DNA of 64,000 nt from Albifimbria verrucaria. Taxonomy: Eukaryota > Ascomycota > Sordariomycetes > Hypocreales > Stachybotryaceae. The notes under the pieces are model-generated. The model was not told where the DNA came from. It worked only from the letters and a program-made list of their open reading frames with translations, and searched no databases. This document shows, piece after piece, positions 37,554 through 49,946 of the stretch. Position numbers and translations under genes: made by a program. How positions within the stretch are numbered: position 1 is the stretch's first letter; every line of letters begins with the position of its first letter. Location of the stretch: assembly GCA_020081605.1 (NCBI GenBank), contig JAHREC010000007.1:1054001-1118000 (forward strand). Direction: 5' to 3'.

Positions 37554-39189
37554 CTACGTGAACTCGGTGTCCGGAGGCAGGGTCCGCCTTAGACCTGCCT
37601 CTGCCCACCACTCCTCCGGTATATCCTGTCTCCAGGACAGGCTCCGGATGATTCGCTGCATCCCCGACAAATCTTCGTCGGCGCCCGATGCATTTTGGCC
37701 ATCGGATCCTTCCCTATCCCGTCGTGTGGTCTCGTCACCTTGCTCCTCGTCCGACGCCCCCACTGAGAGCCGTCCTACCCATCCGTCCTGCGGAGCCGGG
37801 TGCAAAAGACGTGACAGTGGTGCAGCGCCGCCAGTTTGGCCCGCCGTGCGCTCTCTCGAGCCATGGCGTGAAGAGCGCGATGGGCCATCCGATCCCACAG
37901 GCCTTGGGGCAGAGCCACCTCGCTCAGTCCGTCTCACGATGCGCACAAAGGGCCCATCCGACGGTCCGTCCGGGCTGTAATCACCGACTTCGTCATTTAC
38001 ACGTCTACGTCGAGGCCCACGAGCTCGCTCATCTGGGTTGTAATCTCCATCTTCTCCTTCCGAGTTCTCACAGCCGGAATCGCAAGGGGTTCAGCGGCTG
38101 GGTTGGCGTTGCCAGAGGATGGCGTAGTTGTAGATGAAGGAGCTGCGGTTTGGGACGCCGCAGCCGAAGCAAAGATGAGCTCGCGCTAGGTGGCTGAGGA
38201 TCCGGAGTCAAAGTCGTTAGAAGGGTATCCCAGACCTCCGGGCTTAAGCTTCTGTCTCGATCTCCCAGCCCATCCACGCCTCGTCGTGGCGGTTGACTGC
38301 GCCTGGCCATGTGGTTGCGAAGAACACGGGCTTGGATCCGCATTGCGGCGCGCGCAGCCGGGGTAACCGGGACTGTTCCACATTCATCTCGGCCAGAGTT
38401 TCCTGAGCCGTCATGGGCTGACTGGCAGCTTCACTAGACGAGCGCGGTCCATCTGAGGTATGAACAAAATGCGGGTGCGAAGCCCTCGGCTAGACACGAA
38501 TTAGCCAATGCGACAATTGACTGGCGCAGTTGTCATTATGTACTCACCAGCTGAACTCTTCTGGGCGGCGCTGGAGCCGGACCATCGGGCTCAACAGAGA
38601 ACCATCCCAGGTATTCGGGGTTCGCTCTTCCTCGTGTTGCATGCGGCCAGTTGAGCGCAAAGAGGCGTGCAGCAGCTCCTGCAGTCTTCCCTGCGGCGGT
38701 CACTATCCTGGGAGGCACTGGCGAGCGCCTCACGAAAGGGACTAGGAATGGGTTCGTTCGCATCGATAGGCACGAAGCTGGGGGTAGATGGGCGTCGGTC
38801 CATGTCGAGGGATCGGAGCTCACGCCGGAGGGAATTTCGCGATGACCAGGTCCATACAAACGAACGGCACTCCTCCTGGGCTGTGCCGGACGGTCGGTAG
38901 GGTCTATAGGCCCATCGGGAAGAGCAAGTACACCGCCGTGAGTTCCGTATAGACGCAAACCACCGCGGCGCACATTAGCCACGCGCGTGTCGCGCCATCC
39001 GGATCGACGTATGCTGGACCGAGGCGGTGATGTTACGCCGTGTTTGCTCGCGGATTTTGATGGCAGGTCTGACTCGACGGGTGCGACAAAGAGTCTATGG
39101 TTGGGGCGATGGATCAGTAAGACGGGGATAAAACGCGAAGGGCATTTAGATGGTGGCGACGCGAGGAGCTGCATCGAGTGCGATTGCAT
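37554..39189 (-). CDS. Uncharacterised conserved-looking fungal protein, frame-broken
   Basis: Coding character is clear although no domain is recognised. The N-terminal part (ATG about 39189 or 39174) includes RGGLRLYGTHGGVLALPDGP. The next part has RRPSTPSFVPIDANEPIPSP and then ANPEYLGWFSVEPDGPAP. An intron of 58 nt spans 38547-38490 (GTGAGT...CTAG). After it come QETLAEMNVEQSRLPRLR, DGLGDRDRSLSPEVWDTLL and an acidic/Arg-rich stretch. The C terminus contains GMQRIIRSLSWRQDIPEEWW and stops at 37554-37556. The frame changes several times; one clear site is the G4 run 38096-38099, others lie roughly at 38,340-38,370, 38,680-38,720 and 38,880. The protein would be about 520 residues and largely disordered. 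Nothing shows a catalytic role or membrane span. The start is uncertain. Confidence 0.6.
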
Positions 39190-40652
39190 GCGAAGGGCAG
39201 CGACGGCGGGATAGGAGAGTGAGAGTGATGTCAAGGTTTCGCGATTTAGGAGGCCCGCGCATTGTATGGCGCGTGATGCATCCGAACCAAGAACATGGTG
39301 TTTTTTTTTCTTCTCTTGCGAATGGGCGATTGAATGACGTGCAGTGCAACGAATACGGTGCCGTAAATTGCAGCAGTAGCATCGGAAGCACTGACTAAAA
39401 AAAAAAGCCCGGGCGGGGATTAGAAAAAAGCGGAAGACTTACGGAAGACCCATGATGCCTGGCGCGTGGTGTCGAGATGGCAACGGGGTGCACGAGGGAT
39501 GAGGCCAGAGGGGTTCGGCTGGCGCTTGGTGATGGTTGATGCGTGGTGGAGTGAAGAGAGACGGAGGGAGGGAGTGGGAGGAAAAGGGAAAGATGGAAAT
39601 GGAAACGGAGCAAGGGGAGGGACTTGAATTGGCTGAGAAAGAAGTGTGCTGCGACATGTACTGTGACCTTTTTGGGGGCGTCTCCTGGGGTCAAGGGACC
39701 AGTCAGTCAGCCAGTCAGTCAACCAGTCAGTGGAGGGGAGGAAAAAAGATGAGAGGCTTGGAGGTTGGAAAAGATCAGCACAGCAGAGCCGACGGTGGCT
39801 GGCTGCAGTTACGTTTGCGGCTGTCTGCTAACGTCGGTGCTGGTACTGCTGGTACTGCTGTCAGTTGCTCCCGTGGGGCTCCCCGGAGGTAAAACAGGGG
39901 TAGGTATTTCTGAAGGCGACGGAGACGGAGTGACGGAGATGACGAGACGGCGTTCAGAGGAAACAGGAAGAAAAAAACCCCCAATAAAATCGCAAGGGAT
40001 CGGCAATTATAAGCCTCGATCCCAGAAAAAAAACACCAAGAATATTTCAACCATATGGCCAAATAACACGCTTCCCTATGCCTATGTCATGGCCATGTGT
40101 ATCAGCTTGTCCCGTCACTTGACTTGTCTGCCTGATGAAAAACTGCAGTTGTTAGTGATATGTGATGCGGCGCCGCAGAGCCCCATACAGCCGGTTCACG
40201 TCGCACTAACAACCGTGCTTCTGTGGTGATGGCCGGTTCCAGCTCCAGTTCCTGTTCCAGGTTTAGGTACCTGGGCCTAGGTAGGTCCTTTGCACTGCAT
40301 GTGGGTACCTCGAAATGCACCCATATCTAGCAAGGTGCCGCACCGCCACACCACCTTCTGCATTATCTTATCGAACAGAACTCGGGTCTGTGGCTGAGGT
40401 GGGTCCCCTCATGGTAAGGTCATCCATCGTCAGAGCTATGAAATTTAAAATATCTTGCCATGTCTCTCACAACCTGAGCCGTCCACCTCACACCACCTCT
40501 CCGGCGCCAACAACCTACACCACGAGGAATCTCATCCTGGCGGCGTTTGAGAATTCCTCCTCCTTGGGCTCATCCCCTCGCTCCTTCGCCCTTCCTCCGT
40601 CACCGGCCCCTTCTTCTCAAGGCGGGTAACCACCCCATGAGATGCCTCGGTC
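39190..40652. other. Divergent intergenic region before the folate synthase gene
   Basis: Lies between two genes that point away from each other. It contains a (CAGT)n-like repeat at 39,711-39,743, A-rich stretches near 39,965-40,060 and a CCTAGGTAGGTCC/GGTACCT cluster at 40,265-40,310. No convincing coding frame. Confidence 0.45.
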
Positions 40653-42998
40653 ATGGTGAGCCGTAACGAGGTCTCGGTCGCCCTCAAACGCATCCGGGCC
40701 GTCGTTCTGCGGAGGGCTCTTCCTGAACGGCCACGGCTTCGTCGTACCGCTCGGCTACGCGCGGAGCAGGCCCAGCGCACGCCGCCTGTCGACTTTCGCT
40801 ATCCCCAGGCCACATCCACTCAGGCGCGCAACATCCGTCTCGGTCTTGACCGCATTATTCGTGTTGCTCCAACCCAGCAAACATGGAAGGGTGTCCACGT
40901 TGCCGGTACTAACGGCAAGGGCTCAATATGTGCCTTTCTAACCGGTCTGTTCAAGCTCTCGGGCTACAGTTTTGGCACCTTTACCTCTCCTGCATTCCCC
41001 GAGAGGCACAATGCAGTTACCGTCAATGGCATGTACGTCAACAAACGCATGTTCGAGACGGAGCTCAAGCAAATAGAGGACAAATCCAAGGCCTTGCTCT
41101 CTCGCCGCTACCTGTTCAAGGATCCGTCGGATTATACCGAGATTGGCGACCTGACTCCTTTGAGGCCGACACTGCCACCGCATTCCATGTTTTCAACAAG
41201 ATGCATGTGCAATACGGGATCGTTGAGGTCGGTATGGGTGGTGCCACCGATGCTACTAATGTGATGAAGCACAAGTCTGTTGCCGTCATCTCCAAAATTG
41301 ACTTGGACCATCAAGAATATCTCGGCGACACCTTGAAGAAGATTGCAAGAGTCAAGGCGGGAATTATGCAGCCCGGAGTTCCTTGTGTTGTCGATTACAC
41401 CAATCAGCCGGTCGTTCTCAGAGAGATCAGAGCGCATGCCCATCGGTTAAAATGCCCCATCTATCTCTCAAACTCGGCACAGCAATTCATAGACGAGATC
41501 GACACGAGCAGGTTCCAGCTCGAGGAGTACCAGAAGCAGAATCTTCTTTGCGCGCTCCGTGCCTTCCAATCTCTGTTCCCAGAACAACCTATCGATGTTA
41601 ACCAACTTCTGGCTCTGGATCCGTTCATGCCTGGAAGGCTTGAGAAGGTCGGCGTTGAGGAGCTGACGGCTGGTCAACGCCATGAGCCTGTGCTGGTTGA
41701 TGGTGCCCACAATATGCTGGGCATTGAAGCGCTAGCTACACACGTCGATGGGAGGTTGCGAGTTGGCGATGCGCCAGTAACTTGGGTTATGGCCATATCG
41801 GCAGGACCGTCGAAGCCCTTTGCCGAAATTATCAAGAAACTCGTGCGGCCTCAGGACAACGTTGCTTTCATTAAGTTTCAGCAAGGTCCTACTGACCCCC
41901 GCCTGCGCCGATCCAGTCAGGCCGCGAGATTGCTTCCGGAATCGTATCCACGGGTGTCGTTTACGATGGAGAGCCCAATATTACCGACGCCATCCAGTGG
42001 GCATCCCAGATTGCTAACGGTGGGCCTCTTGTCGTGACTGGAAGTCTTTACCTAGTCCGTGACTTCTTCAAACTCGACGGGCTCAAAAGGACACGGGAAA
42101 TCAAAACTAGAAATCCAGGCCGCTCTCAACTCTCCCGATATGTTGTTCTTGAGCAGGAAAGGAACCTGGCACCAGAAGAAAACCGCGAATTCAAGCGAGC
42201 GAGGAGATACTGGTATCTATCGCCCAGCGGAATCACCAGGCACAGATATAGGCAGGCCACAGGTATAAAACAGTGGCCACCAAAGGTTCCCAAACATGTT
42301 TCTGAGCTGCAGAAGAAGGCGGACTACCACGAGCAGCAAGCAGATATATATGAGTGGGCCTTGAAGGGGATACAGAAAGACAGTGACCGAGGGCTCTTGT
42401 CGGGCCGAGAAAAGAACGGCTCCAGCTCTCCTCTGCAAGCATACGCAAAGGAAATGCAAGAGCAGCTTGAGATGCACAAGAGTAGCTTTCAAGCGGCAGC
42501 CGGCGAGCTGCGCAAGCATTCGATCCTACGGTACAAACGAGCTTCGTTGCCCCGTGAGGCCTTGAGACGCAGACGGCCTGGATTGCGAGGACGTAAGAAC
42601 CCGCACCTAGCCCGCTCGATATTGCGTAAAGAGTTACTGGGTAGTCGCAAACAAGCAAAGCCCAGAGAGTCGAGGCAGGTCGAGCCCAAAGCATCAACTA
42701 AGGCCACGCTGGAGACCCCAAAGCAAACAGAGTCTGAGGTGTCAAAACGGACAACCCCTAAACTCACAGAACAGGCAGTGCTGGAGACGTCAGCGCAAGA
42801 GAAGCGAGAGACGTCAAAACAGGCAACCCCGAAGTCTCAAAGACGAGACCCGAAGCATCACAGAAAACGATGCCTCGATGGTCCAAGAAGGCAACAGAGT
42901 CGAGGTCTGCAGCTGCAAACGCATCGACCACGAAACATAGCGGAGGGGTGGAAGAGGGTCAGCGTCCCAAGGTGGACAGCGTCAGAGATAACGTCTAG
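40653..42998 (+). CDS. Dihydrofolate synthase/folylpolyglutamate synthase with long basic tail
   Basis: Mur-ligase-family ATP-dependent enzyme that adds glutamate to dihydropteroate or folates; Fol3-like in layout. From ATG 40653 there is an Arg-rich leader (possibly mitochondrial), then [10 protein letters not shown], the P-loop [33 protein letters not shown] with the family's KAGIM, and VLVDGAHN. The core ends at about residue 475 ([13 protein letters not shown]). The frame then continues for about 300 residues: [30 protein letters not shown], a helical part ([20 protein letters not shown]) and an imperfect Lys/Thr/Glu repeat with [12 protein letters not shown] units. Breaks lie at 41159-41161, 41896-41900 and 42827-42830; three added bases give 782 codons plus stop at 42996-42998. 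I think similar tails exist in other Sordariomycetes, but this is from memory. Single exon. Confidence 0.88.
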
Positions 42999-43353
42999 GC
43001 CTCCAGGGTTGCTACGGATCCTTGATGAAGATGAGCCGCCAATGCAGATGGCGGGACCATGGTGGCATTCCGCACTATAACAATGGCCGGCGGACATATT
43101 TGCATTCAGTATGGCGTGTATATTAACGGCAGAATGTGCCTTGTGGGTTGGTAGGCTGTACATTATGGCTTCTTGGATAGAATGGATTCGTTGGAATCGC
43201 ATATAATAGACGATTTGCGTGCATTTGTTACATATGTGTCCATGATTTGCATATATCGTTGTCTTTTCTCGTTCGTATCTGTTCTCAACTTGTTCCTCGT
43301 CGACGAGATCACATGATTCGTGTCCTGTTCCACTATGCTCGACGGCGTCCAAC

Positions 43354-44187
43354 ATGGCCTCTTACACGCCTCCCTTTTCTCCATCACCAATCATGGAAGC
43401 AGCACCAACACACCTGATTATAGTATGCTGCCACGGTATCTGGAGAGGCGGTCTAGCCAATGGCTACGACGAGGCGGAGTGGCTTATTGCAGATTTTCAA
43501 AAAGGTGAAACGGCGACGTTTGTTCAGCATGTACGCGAAGGAGTCCGTGTTCTCGCCGAGGACCAGCAGAATGCCGTGCTGGTGTTTTCTGGGTACGTTC
43601 CTGGTCTGGGGATGGGATAAAGGGCTAATGTTGGTGTAGCGGTCCAACACGATCTGAAACACAGCTGTCTGAAGCTCAGAGCTACGCAGACATTGCCTCT
43701 ATGAATAACTACTGGGGTTTACTCCCAGCATCAGCCGCCTTGCCACGCATCCTCATCGAGGCCCGCGCGCTGGACTCCTACCACAACGTTCTATTCAGCC
43801 TGACTCTTTTCTACGCGCAATTCGGCGCCTGGCCTACACACACTACCATTGTCAGCCACGCCTTCAAACGCGAGCGGCTCGTTGACCTGCACTGCCACGC
43901 CGCGTTGGACTTCCGCCGTGTGACGTACGTGGGCGTCGACCCGCCCATTGCGGCGGACAAGGACGCGGCGATGGCGGGTGTTGCAAAGGCCCGGGATGAG
44001 TGGCTTGCGGATTTGCATGGGAGGGAGGTGGGTTGAAGGGAAGCGGCAGAGGAGGAACCCGTGGGGGCCTGGCAGGGTGTGTTTGGCGAGGGTTGGTGTG
44101 GATGTGAGGATGAGGAGCGGCTTGGTTACAAAGGGAGAAGGAGATGAAGAGACGGTCGTTGATGAAGCTCCCAAGCCTTGGGCATGA
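43354..44187 (+). CDS. DUF218 (YdcF/SanA-like) domain protein
   Basis: DUF218 proteins are small Rossmann-like proteins; the fungal ones have no settled function. From ATG 43354 the first strand is HLIIVCCHGIW. The SGG turn (VLVFSG/GPTRSETQ) is split by a 47-nt intron, 43593-43639. Conserved residues follow in SEAQSYADIA, an acidic EARALDSYHNVLFSL block that matches the family's E...S..N pattern, and TIVSHAFKRERLVDLH. The 3' part changes frame between about 44,015 and 44,066, near the G5 run 44062-44066, and ends in VVDEAPKPWA with a stop at 44185-44187. The expected size is about 262 residues. A second in-frame ATG 39 bases downstream could be the true start. It converges on the hydrolase gene with only 15 bases between stop codons. 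Confidence 0.8.
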
Positions 44188-44202
44188 AGTCGGCCTCTCC
44201 CG

Positions 44203-45358
44203 TCAGATCAGTAATCTATCATAGAAGACTAGCAACAAAGCTCCATCATATGAATCTATCCACCATCTATCCGCCGCTCTAAATCCTCGCCTTCTCCTCC
44301 TCCCTCCTCTCCCTCGGCCCCTCCCCACAACCTTCACCAAGAACCGCACCGCATCCTCCACCATATCCTTGCTAAACCGGTGTCCCACGCCGTCGTACAC
44401 CCGGTCCTCGAGCGCCACACCCGCGCGCCCATCCGCCACCGCATCCTGCAGCACCGCGATCAGCGGTGCCGACGCCGCGTACGGGACCAGTTCGTCGGCG
44501 CCGCCAGAGCACAACAGCAGCTTCTTGCCCCGCAGTCGACGTGCCTCAAGCACTCCACGCACACGCGCCGCCTCGGACGCTGAGAGGGGCGGCGTGGGGA
44601 TTGCGTTGGTGCCGAAAAGCATGGCTTTGGGGTCGTGGCGGTGACACACGGAGATGAGCGAGGGTGGGAAGAAACGGCTGCCGAGGAAGGGAGAAGAGCC
44701 GCAGTCCAGAGCACTGGCTTGGGCACGGCTGGACAGGAGGCCTGGTGATGTTAGCCTGTGTAAGATACCTCTCAATGAAGCTTCACGTCTTAAATCATCA
44801 GCGCAGCGGAACTAAAACTCACCCATCAAGTCTGGACAACCTACTACCACCACTGCCGCATCCATTCGATCCTCGCCAAACCACGTCTGCCACGCCGCAT
44901 GCCCACCCAGACTCCACCCCAGACACACATGCCCATCGACATCACGGCCCAGATACCCCGGCACCAGGTCCATCAATGCACTGACATCGCTCCCCGCGGC
45001 CTTGATCAGCCCGATCATGTCCAGCGCATGGGTATCGTTTCCTTCGTCCCACGCCGCGTTGGCCGCCTTGTGCACCAGCCGGCTGCCGTGGTTGGGCATG
45101 TCAAACGCCAGCGCCACGAGCCCCGGCTCCCGGGTTGCCGCTGGGCGTTCCAGGCGTGGACGGCGCGCCGGGCAATGTCGTGCATGCGCTCCCTGGTGCG
45201 GGTGCGCGGTGCAGCAGCCAGAGACACGTTACGGGGACCGAGGCCGCGAGCTCGTCGAGTCCGTAGATGTCGACGAGAAGACCGGCCATTGGGATGGTGG
45301 TCTTGGACACCGCCGGTGGCGGGGGCAGACCCTTTGTCATGTATGATGCGTCGGACAT
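44203..45358 (-). CDS. Alpha/beta hydrolase
   Basis: A serine hydrolase of unknown substrate. The start is ATG 45358 (context AAAATGTC), with another in-frame ATG at 45385. Exons are 45358-44823 and 44741-44203, with an 81-nt intron (GTGAGT...CACCAG). The nucleophile elbow is GHVCLGWSLGGHAAW (Ser in G-W-S-L-G). The probable acid is the Asp in LLLCSGGADELVPY and the His is in VYDGVGHRFSKDMVEDAVRF. AFDMPNHGSRL before the elbow fits an oxyanion-hole strand. Frame breaks lie at the G2 pair 45208-45209 and the C4 run 45121-45124; with two bases added the coding length is 358 residues. The last 30 residues are Gly/Arg-rich and may be a misread; an earlier stop near 44,280 in another frame is possible. 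No signal peptide is seen. Confidence 0.8.
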
Positions 45359-46114
45359 TTTGGACGTATGGTATGAGGTGTTCATGTAAAAACAAAAGGC
45401 CCATATACATCGTTGAGTGAAACCGCCGGAGAAGTAGCCGCTTTACCTCGGGTCGGTGATGTAAGTTGGTGGGGTCAAGACAGACACGACGATCAACAAG
45501 TCCAGCACAACCTGTTAGTCTCACAACGCCCACATACTGCACCAAACCCACCTTCACTCCCTTTTCTTAACACATCGCTGCGTGCTTGTTTCAAGACCAC
45601 AAGGGACCTTGTTCATGTATCTAAATATCTTGTGCTATGTACATAAAGCGCAAGTCTAACCGCAGGTTCAAGTCTAAACTGTCATGACAAAAATCCTCCC
45701 TCCCAAGCTTCCCACGACGGCATCAAACACCGATAGCCTTCCGACTATGTAAGAAATAGATTACATCGTCCTCGACTCGAAACAGACGTCTTCGCGCAGG
45801 GCCCTCGACCAGAGGACCGGGCGGCTGGTGCAAAAAGCAGGATGCGCGCAGACGAGGGAAAACAAGAACAACAAAGAAAAGACACAATTCGTGTTGATAT
45901 CGCCATGCCCTTCAAGAATGAGACTAATCCACCCTAACGCCAGTAGCAGCGCTTGCGCTTATACCCACCATCAACCTGTTCCAAGTCCTATGCCATCACT
46001 TTTGGAATAAATGCCCCTGCCGTAGAAGGGGTCGTGGCCACCGCCACCATCTCGAATCTCGCTCCACCCAGGTAACAATTTAAATCCTCTCCTTTTTATG
46101 TTCTTTGAACATGT
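45359..46114. other. Intergenic, Ice2 3' flank and hydrolase promoter
   Basis: About 750 bases with no supportable frame and no notable repeat. Both flanking genes are on the minus strand. Confidence 0.5.
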
Positions 46115-47458
46115 TTAGTCCACTTTCCAGTGGTCGGCCTCGTCCGCGCTGAGGTACAGCTCGACGCCGTACAGGAACACGGTCAGGCCAATGTTGATCC
46201 ACCGCCAGCTGCTGCCTCCGACATCACCTGCACGGAGCGTCCAGCCATCCGGGCCGTCGCTGGGCGAAAAATGCTGAAGCAGAAGACTGGTGTAGACCGC
46301 CACCAAGATCGACGGCGAGAACCAGCTCAGGAATCCCAGAATACGACCCGTCGTCTCGGAGTCGTCAAAGTCGGGCTCGTCCATCAGTGCGCGGGCACCA
46401 AGATCCCGAACGGAAGGGATGATTCGAGTCGCGCAGTAAAAGACGAAAAGTCTGTAGGCGAGAGAAATGATGACGGATGGCGTGATCGTTTGGAAGGCGG
46501 CGTAAAGGAAGACGAGAGATGAGTGAATGGCATACGGCAGTGAGCCGATGATGTGTAGCAGAGTTGAGTAAGAGGCCATGATGATAGGTGGCAGAGGTGG
46601 TATATCGGGCTGCGTAGAATCCGAGTCCTCGGGCGATTCCGAGGGCATGTAATCGGTGAAAATCTGGTAAACGCAGAGCACCACGTAGGCAAAGAGGAGC
46701 GACGATTCCACGGGGTTACCGCGACCGCTGACGATGCCATACGCGCAAAGGAAGACGGCTGTCGTCATGACGATGCCGATAAGAGTGGCATCGCTGTTGC
46801 TGATTTGAGGGAACTGGGCAACACGCCAGAGGAAGTAGACGGCGCTCGCGATAACGGAGCCCGAGAAGGCGAGGAGGACAATCTGTGAAAAGGTTAGCAT
46901 CATGAAGAGTCACAATTAGCAGCACGGGAAGCTTACCACCCAGGTATCGCTCCTCCCTCGGTTTACGAGCCAGCGGGTGATTTGACCGGCGGCCTGAATC
47001 ACAAGCAGAGTGCAGAAACCCTCCAGCAGCTGGAAGGCGGGTCCCGAGTAGCTCAAGACGTTGTGCCAACCGCCCAGCATAACCGTCTCCAACACGCCCT
47101 CCTTGCCGAAAACCCACTCGGTCCAGCTGGTCGTCTTGGACTGGAAGACGCCGCCAAGGGTGCGCTCAACCCAGTTGGTGGTGCCGGCATCGACGGCGAA
47201 CTGGCCGAGGGCCCAGATGAGCAGGGTAGGTATGACGAACCACTGGGAGAGGCGGAGGGCGGCGGAGACGGTGAAGCCCAGGCGAGAGTTGTCCGGGATC
47301 AGGAGCTTGACGGTCGAGTAAAAGAGGTAGAAGATGAAGAGGGCGAGGCTGTAGGCCAAGCCGCTGTCTAGACCACCGACATCGAAGGAGACGGGGATGG
47401 AGAGGACGATGGTGAAGAGGAAGACGGAGCTGAAGAGCACGCTGAATAGCCACCACAT
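46115..47458 (-). CDS. ice2: Ice2-family ER membrane protein
   Basis: Ice2 is a polytopic ER protein needed in yeast for cortical ER inheritance and for lipid flux between droplets and ER. Exons are 47458-46937 and 46882-46115, with a 54-nt intron (GTAAGC...TTCACAG). The protein is 429 residues with no frame break. The N terminus is typical of the family: MWWLFSVLFSSVFLFTIVLS, then PVSFDVGGLDSGLAYSLALF. About eight to ten hydrophobic segments are spread over the length. An acidic loop (PSESPEDSDSTQP) sits in the middle of exon 2. The C terminus is ADEADHWKVD. Its 5' side is an AT-rich stretch at 47.99-48.24 kb. Confidence 0.9.
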
Positions 47459-47989
47459 CGGTGCGATGAGTGTGGCGGGCGCGCCGAGGGGAAGCGGTTG
47501 AGAAGACGTGCGATGCGCAGGAGGGAGGTGAGTTGAGTATCGCGTCGTGGGCGGAGACTAGCGAGCTAGCACGGGGTGGTTGGAGGAGAGGGGCAAGTCC
47601 GGCGCAAGCCTCGGGAGCGCGCTCAAGAGGAAGCAGAAGCAGGACAGCGCATGGAGGATTCGGAGATCGGGAATCGGACGGTCGAGCATCCAGCGCGCGG
47701 GTGCGGGTGCGGGTGAGGATCGAGGCGGGTGGCGGTGGAGAGTGAAACGGGGGAGAGGAGACGGGACGAAGACGAGGCCAGGTGAGGCTAGCACAACACA
47801 CGAGGCAGCGTGTGTGTGATAACTTATTCGGTGTAGGTGTCCAGACGGTATTTTTTGCTTATCAGGGTGGAGCTAATTTTAGGCGCTGGGCGTTGCGTAT
47901 CTTCACGTGGCTCGGGAGTTGGTTGAGTTCGTCCCATCTTGTGCTCTGGTAGGGACGTGCATCACCGTTGACCCAAGCTGTGTACTTTA

Positions 47990-48240
47990 AGGAATGAAAA
48001 GAAAAAGGAAAATAAAAATAAAATAATTGTATCAATATTAAACTGTTTTCTTTCTCCTTTTTGGCTCTTTTTAAGCACTCTTTTTTGAAATATGGTCTGT
48101 AACACTATTGCTGTATTTTATGTTCCCTTACGTCAAGACGTACCTGTACGTACTATGGTACATTTAAAAATTAAGATAAAAAACGTCAAATGCTGTAAAA
48201 ATTACCTAAATTAACCAAATTTCTCTGCCATGCTATTGGC
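47990..48240. repeat. AT-rich segment in the Ice2 upstream region
   Basis: About 250 bases with a GC content near 30% between GC-rich flanks. It includes A- and T-runs and GTACGTACTATGGTAC-like self-complementary words. It could be a mutated repeat fragment or a nucleosome-free promoter stretch; the sequence does not decide. Confidence 0.35.
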
Positions 48241-49946
48241 AAAACTGCTCTTTACGGACCGTCTTTTCGCTGGCCATTCCGGTTATTTACTTTCCATGAC
48301 GTTAACAAACGGCCAGGTCGGCGGGGCTTGGTCCGACAGCTCCCAGCCTTGGTTACGCAAGGCAGAGCAGTTGATTCAGACATGCTATGCTGGCTAACTA
48401 GGGCTTGGGACTCCTCATGCAGGGCCCCGTCGACAACGGGCAATGGGTCGCGTGGGGTCCTCGCCAGCCATAGGTTGGTCGCTTCCATCTTGCAGTCTGT
48501 GCCTGTGCTTGTGCCCGGATCTGGATCTGGATCTGGTTCCAGTTTCTGGCTGCTGTTGGGCTGGTCCCTTGAGGCGTGCAGCATGCGCTTCGCGAGCAGA
48601 TCACATGCAAGTCATGCTGTCATGGCACTGCTTGTCTGGTAGAATGGTCACATATCAACTGCAGCTGGCAGAGCAAGGTGCTCAATATTTGCCTCTTGGG
48701 GTCATCACCGAAGCTCGTACAGCGTTGCTTAATATAGGATTTAGCATAGCTCTGTGTCTGTATCAATTCTCTTCCTCACTTACACCGATTGTTCACCCCA
48801 AGACAATCGACAGCAACCACCTACCGAAACAAAAGCGAGGGCAAATTTATTCAAGTCTTCACATCACTTACATGAGAAATGTATTCAAAATGAATGTGAG
48901 CGTGTCATGCTTCTCATACAGTTCACACATTAGAATGCCCACATTCCAAGCAATCTTGGAGTCAGCAACGACATGGAGATCAAGCAAACAGGCAACAAAG
49001 GTAAGCGAATGCCAAGAACCATATCTCTCTAAATGAGCTCCCATATGGTCGGTCTGCTATCAGCATTATAAAATTCCAACATGTAATATGTCAAGGGCAT
49101 CATGCCATGTTGCTGGGAACAAAGCGAGATGACTAATCCCAAAGTGATGCGGTCATGGTGAATCCATCTTGACGTGGATTTCTCTTTTTTACCTTTTCGT
49201 CCTATCAAACTCATTGCTTCATGACAACCAACAAGCTCATCCGCAGGCATGAAAGCCCTGGACACAATGCTTCCTGGCTATCGCGGACTTGACCGACGGT
49301 GAAAGCTTACTCTTTCGGTCTACACTTCTGTCAATTCCTTCGCAACCCTTCACCACTTCTCCCGCCCAGCATCGACCTACGCCATGGCAGCCATCCATGG
49401 TGTTATATCTCCTAGTCTCAAGTTGGGCAGAGCTAGACACATGAAGCAGCATCTCCCCGGTCGAGGGATTCTCAGCTTCAAGGGCATCGGGAGCATTCCC
49501 ATCGTCCAAGAGCTAAAAGTTTAGCTCGTTGGCCCGGGGTTTAAAGTTGCTGCCTTGACATGGACCGGTGGATCGGCCCTCGCTGCAGCTCGCTTGCTTG
49601 TACCGATGGTCCATTCTTGGGACGCTTCTGGCCCTGGTGCTACCGTCTTGCTACCACATGGCGTGATTGCTGCCGTGATGACGTTATACCAGGGTCCTGG
49701 CTGCGTGCCAGCATGAAGGGTCGACGTATGGCCTGTTGCAGCAAATGATATGCGCATTTCCCCAAGCAACAGCCCAGGAGATTTCTGTCCGCGCTTTGGC
49801 AATGTCTGGGACGCTAGCAGCTCCAGCACTTGAGGCAAACGGCCTGCCATGGTCAATCTATTCGAGTTTTCTGCCATGGCTATGGATCCAGAGCCACCTC
49901 TCATCTGCTGCGGCGTTTCCCCGGTTGAATTGCGCTCGCCTCTTAG

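Noticed and set aside
40928..42037. A separate 369-codon gene inside the folate synthase
   Set aside because: Its first part is out-of-frame translation; the true enzyme frame enters it only after the break at 41159-41161.
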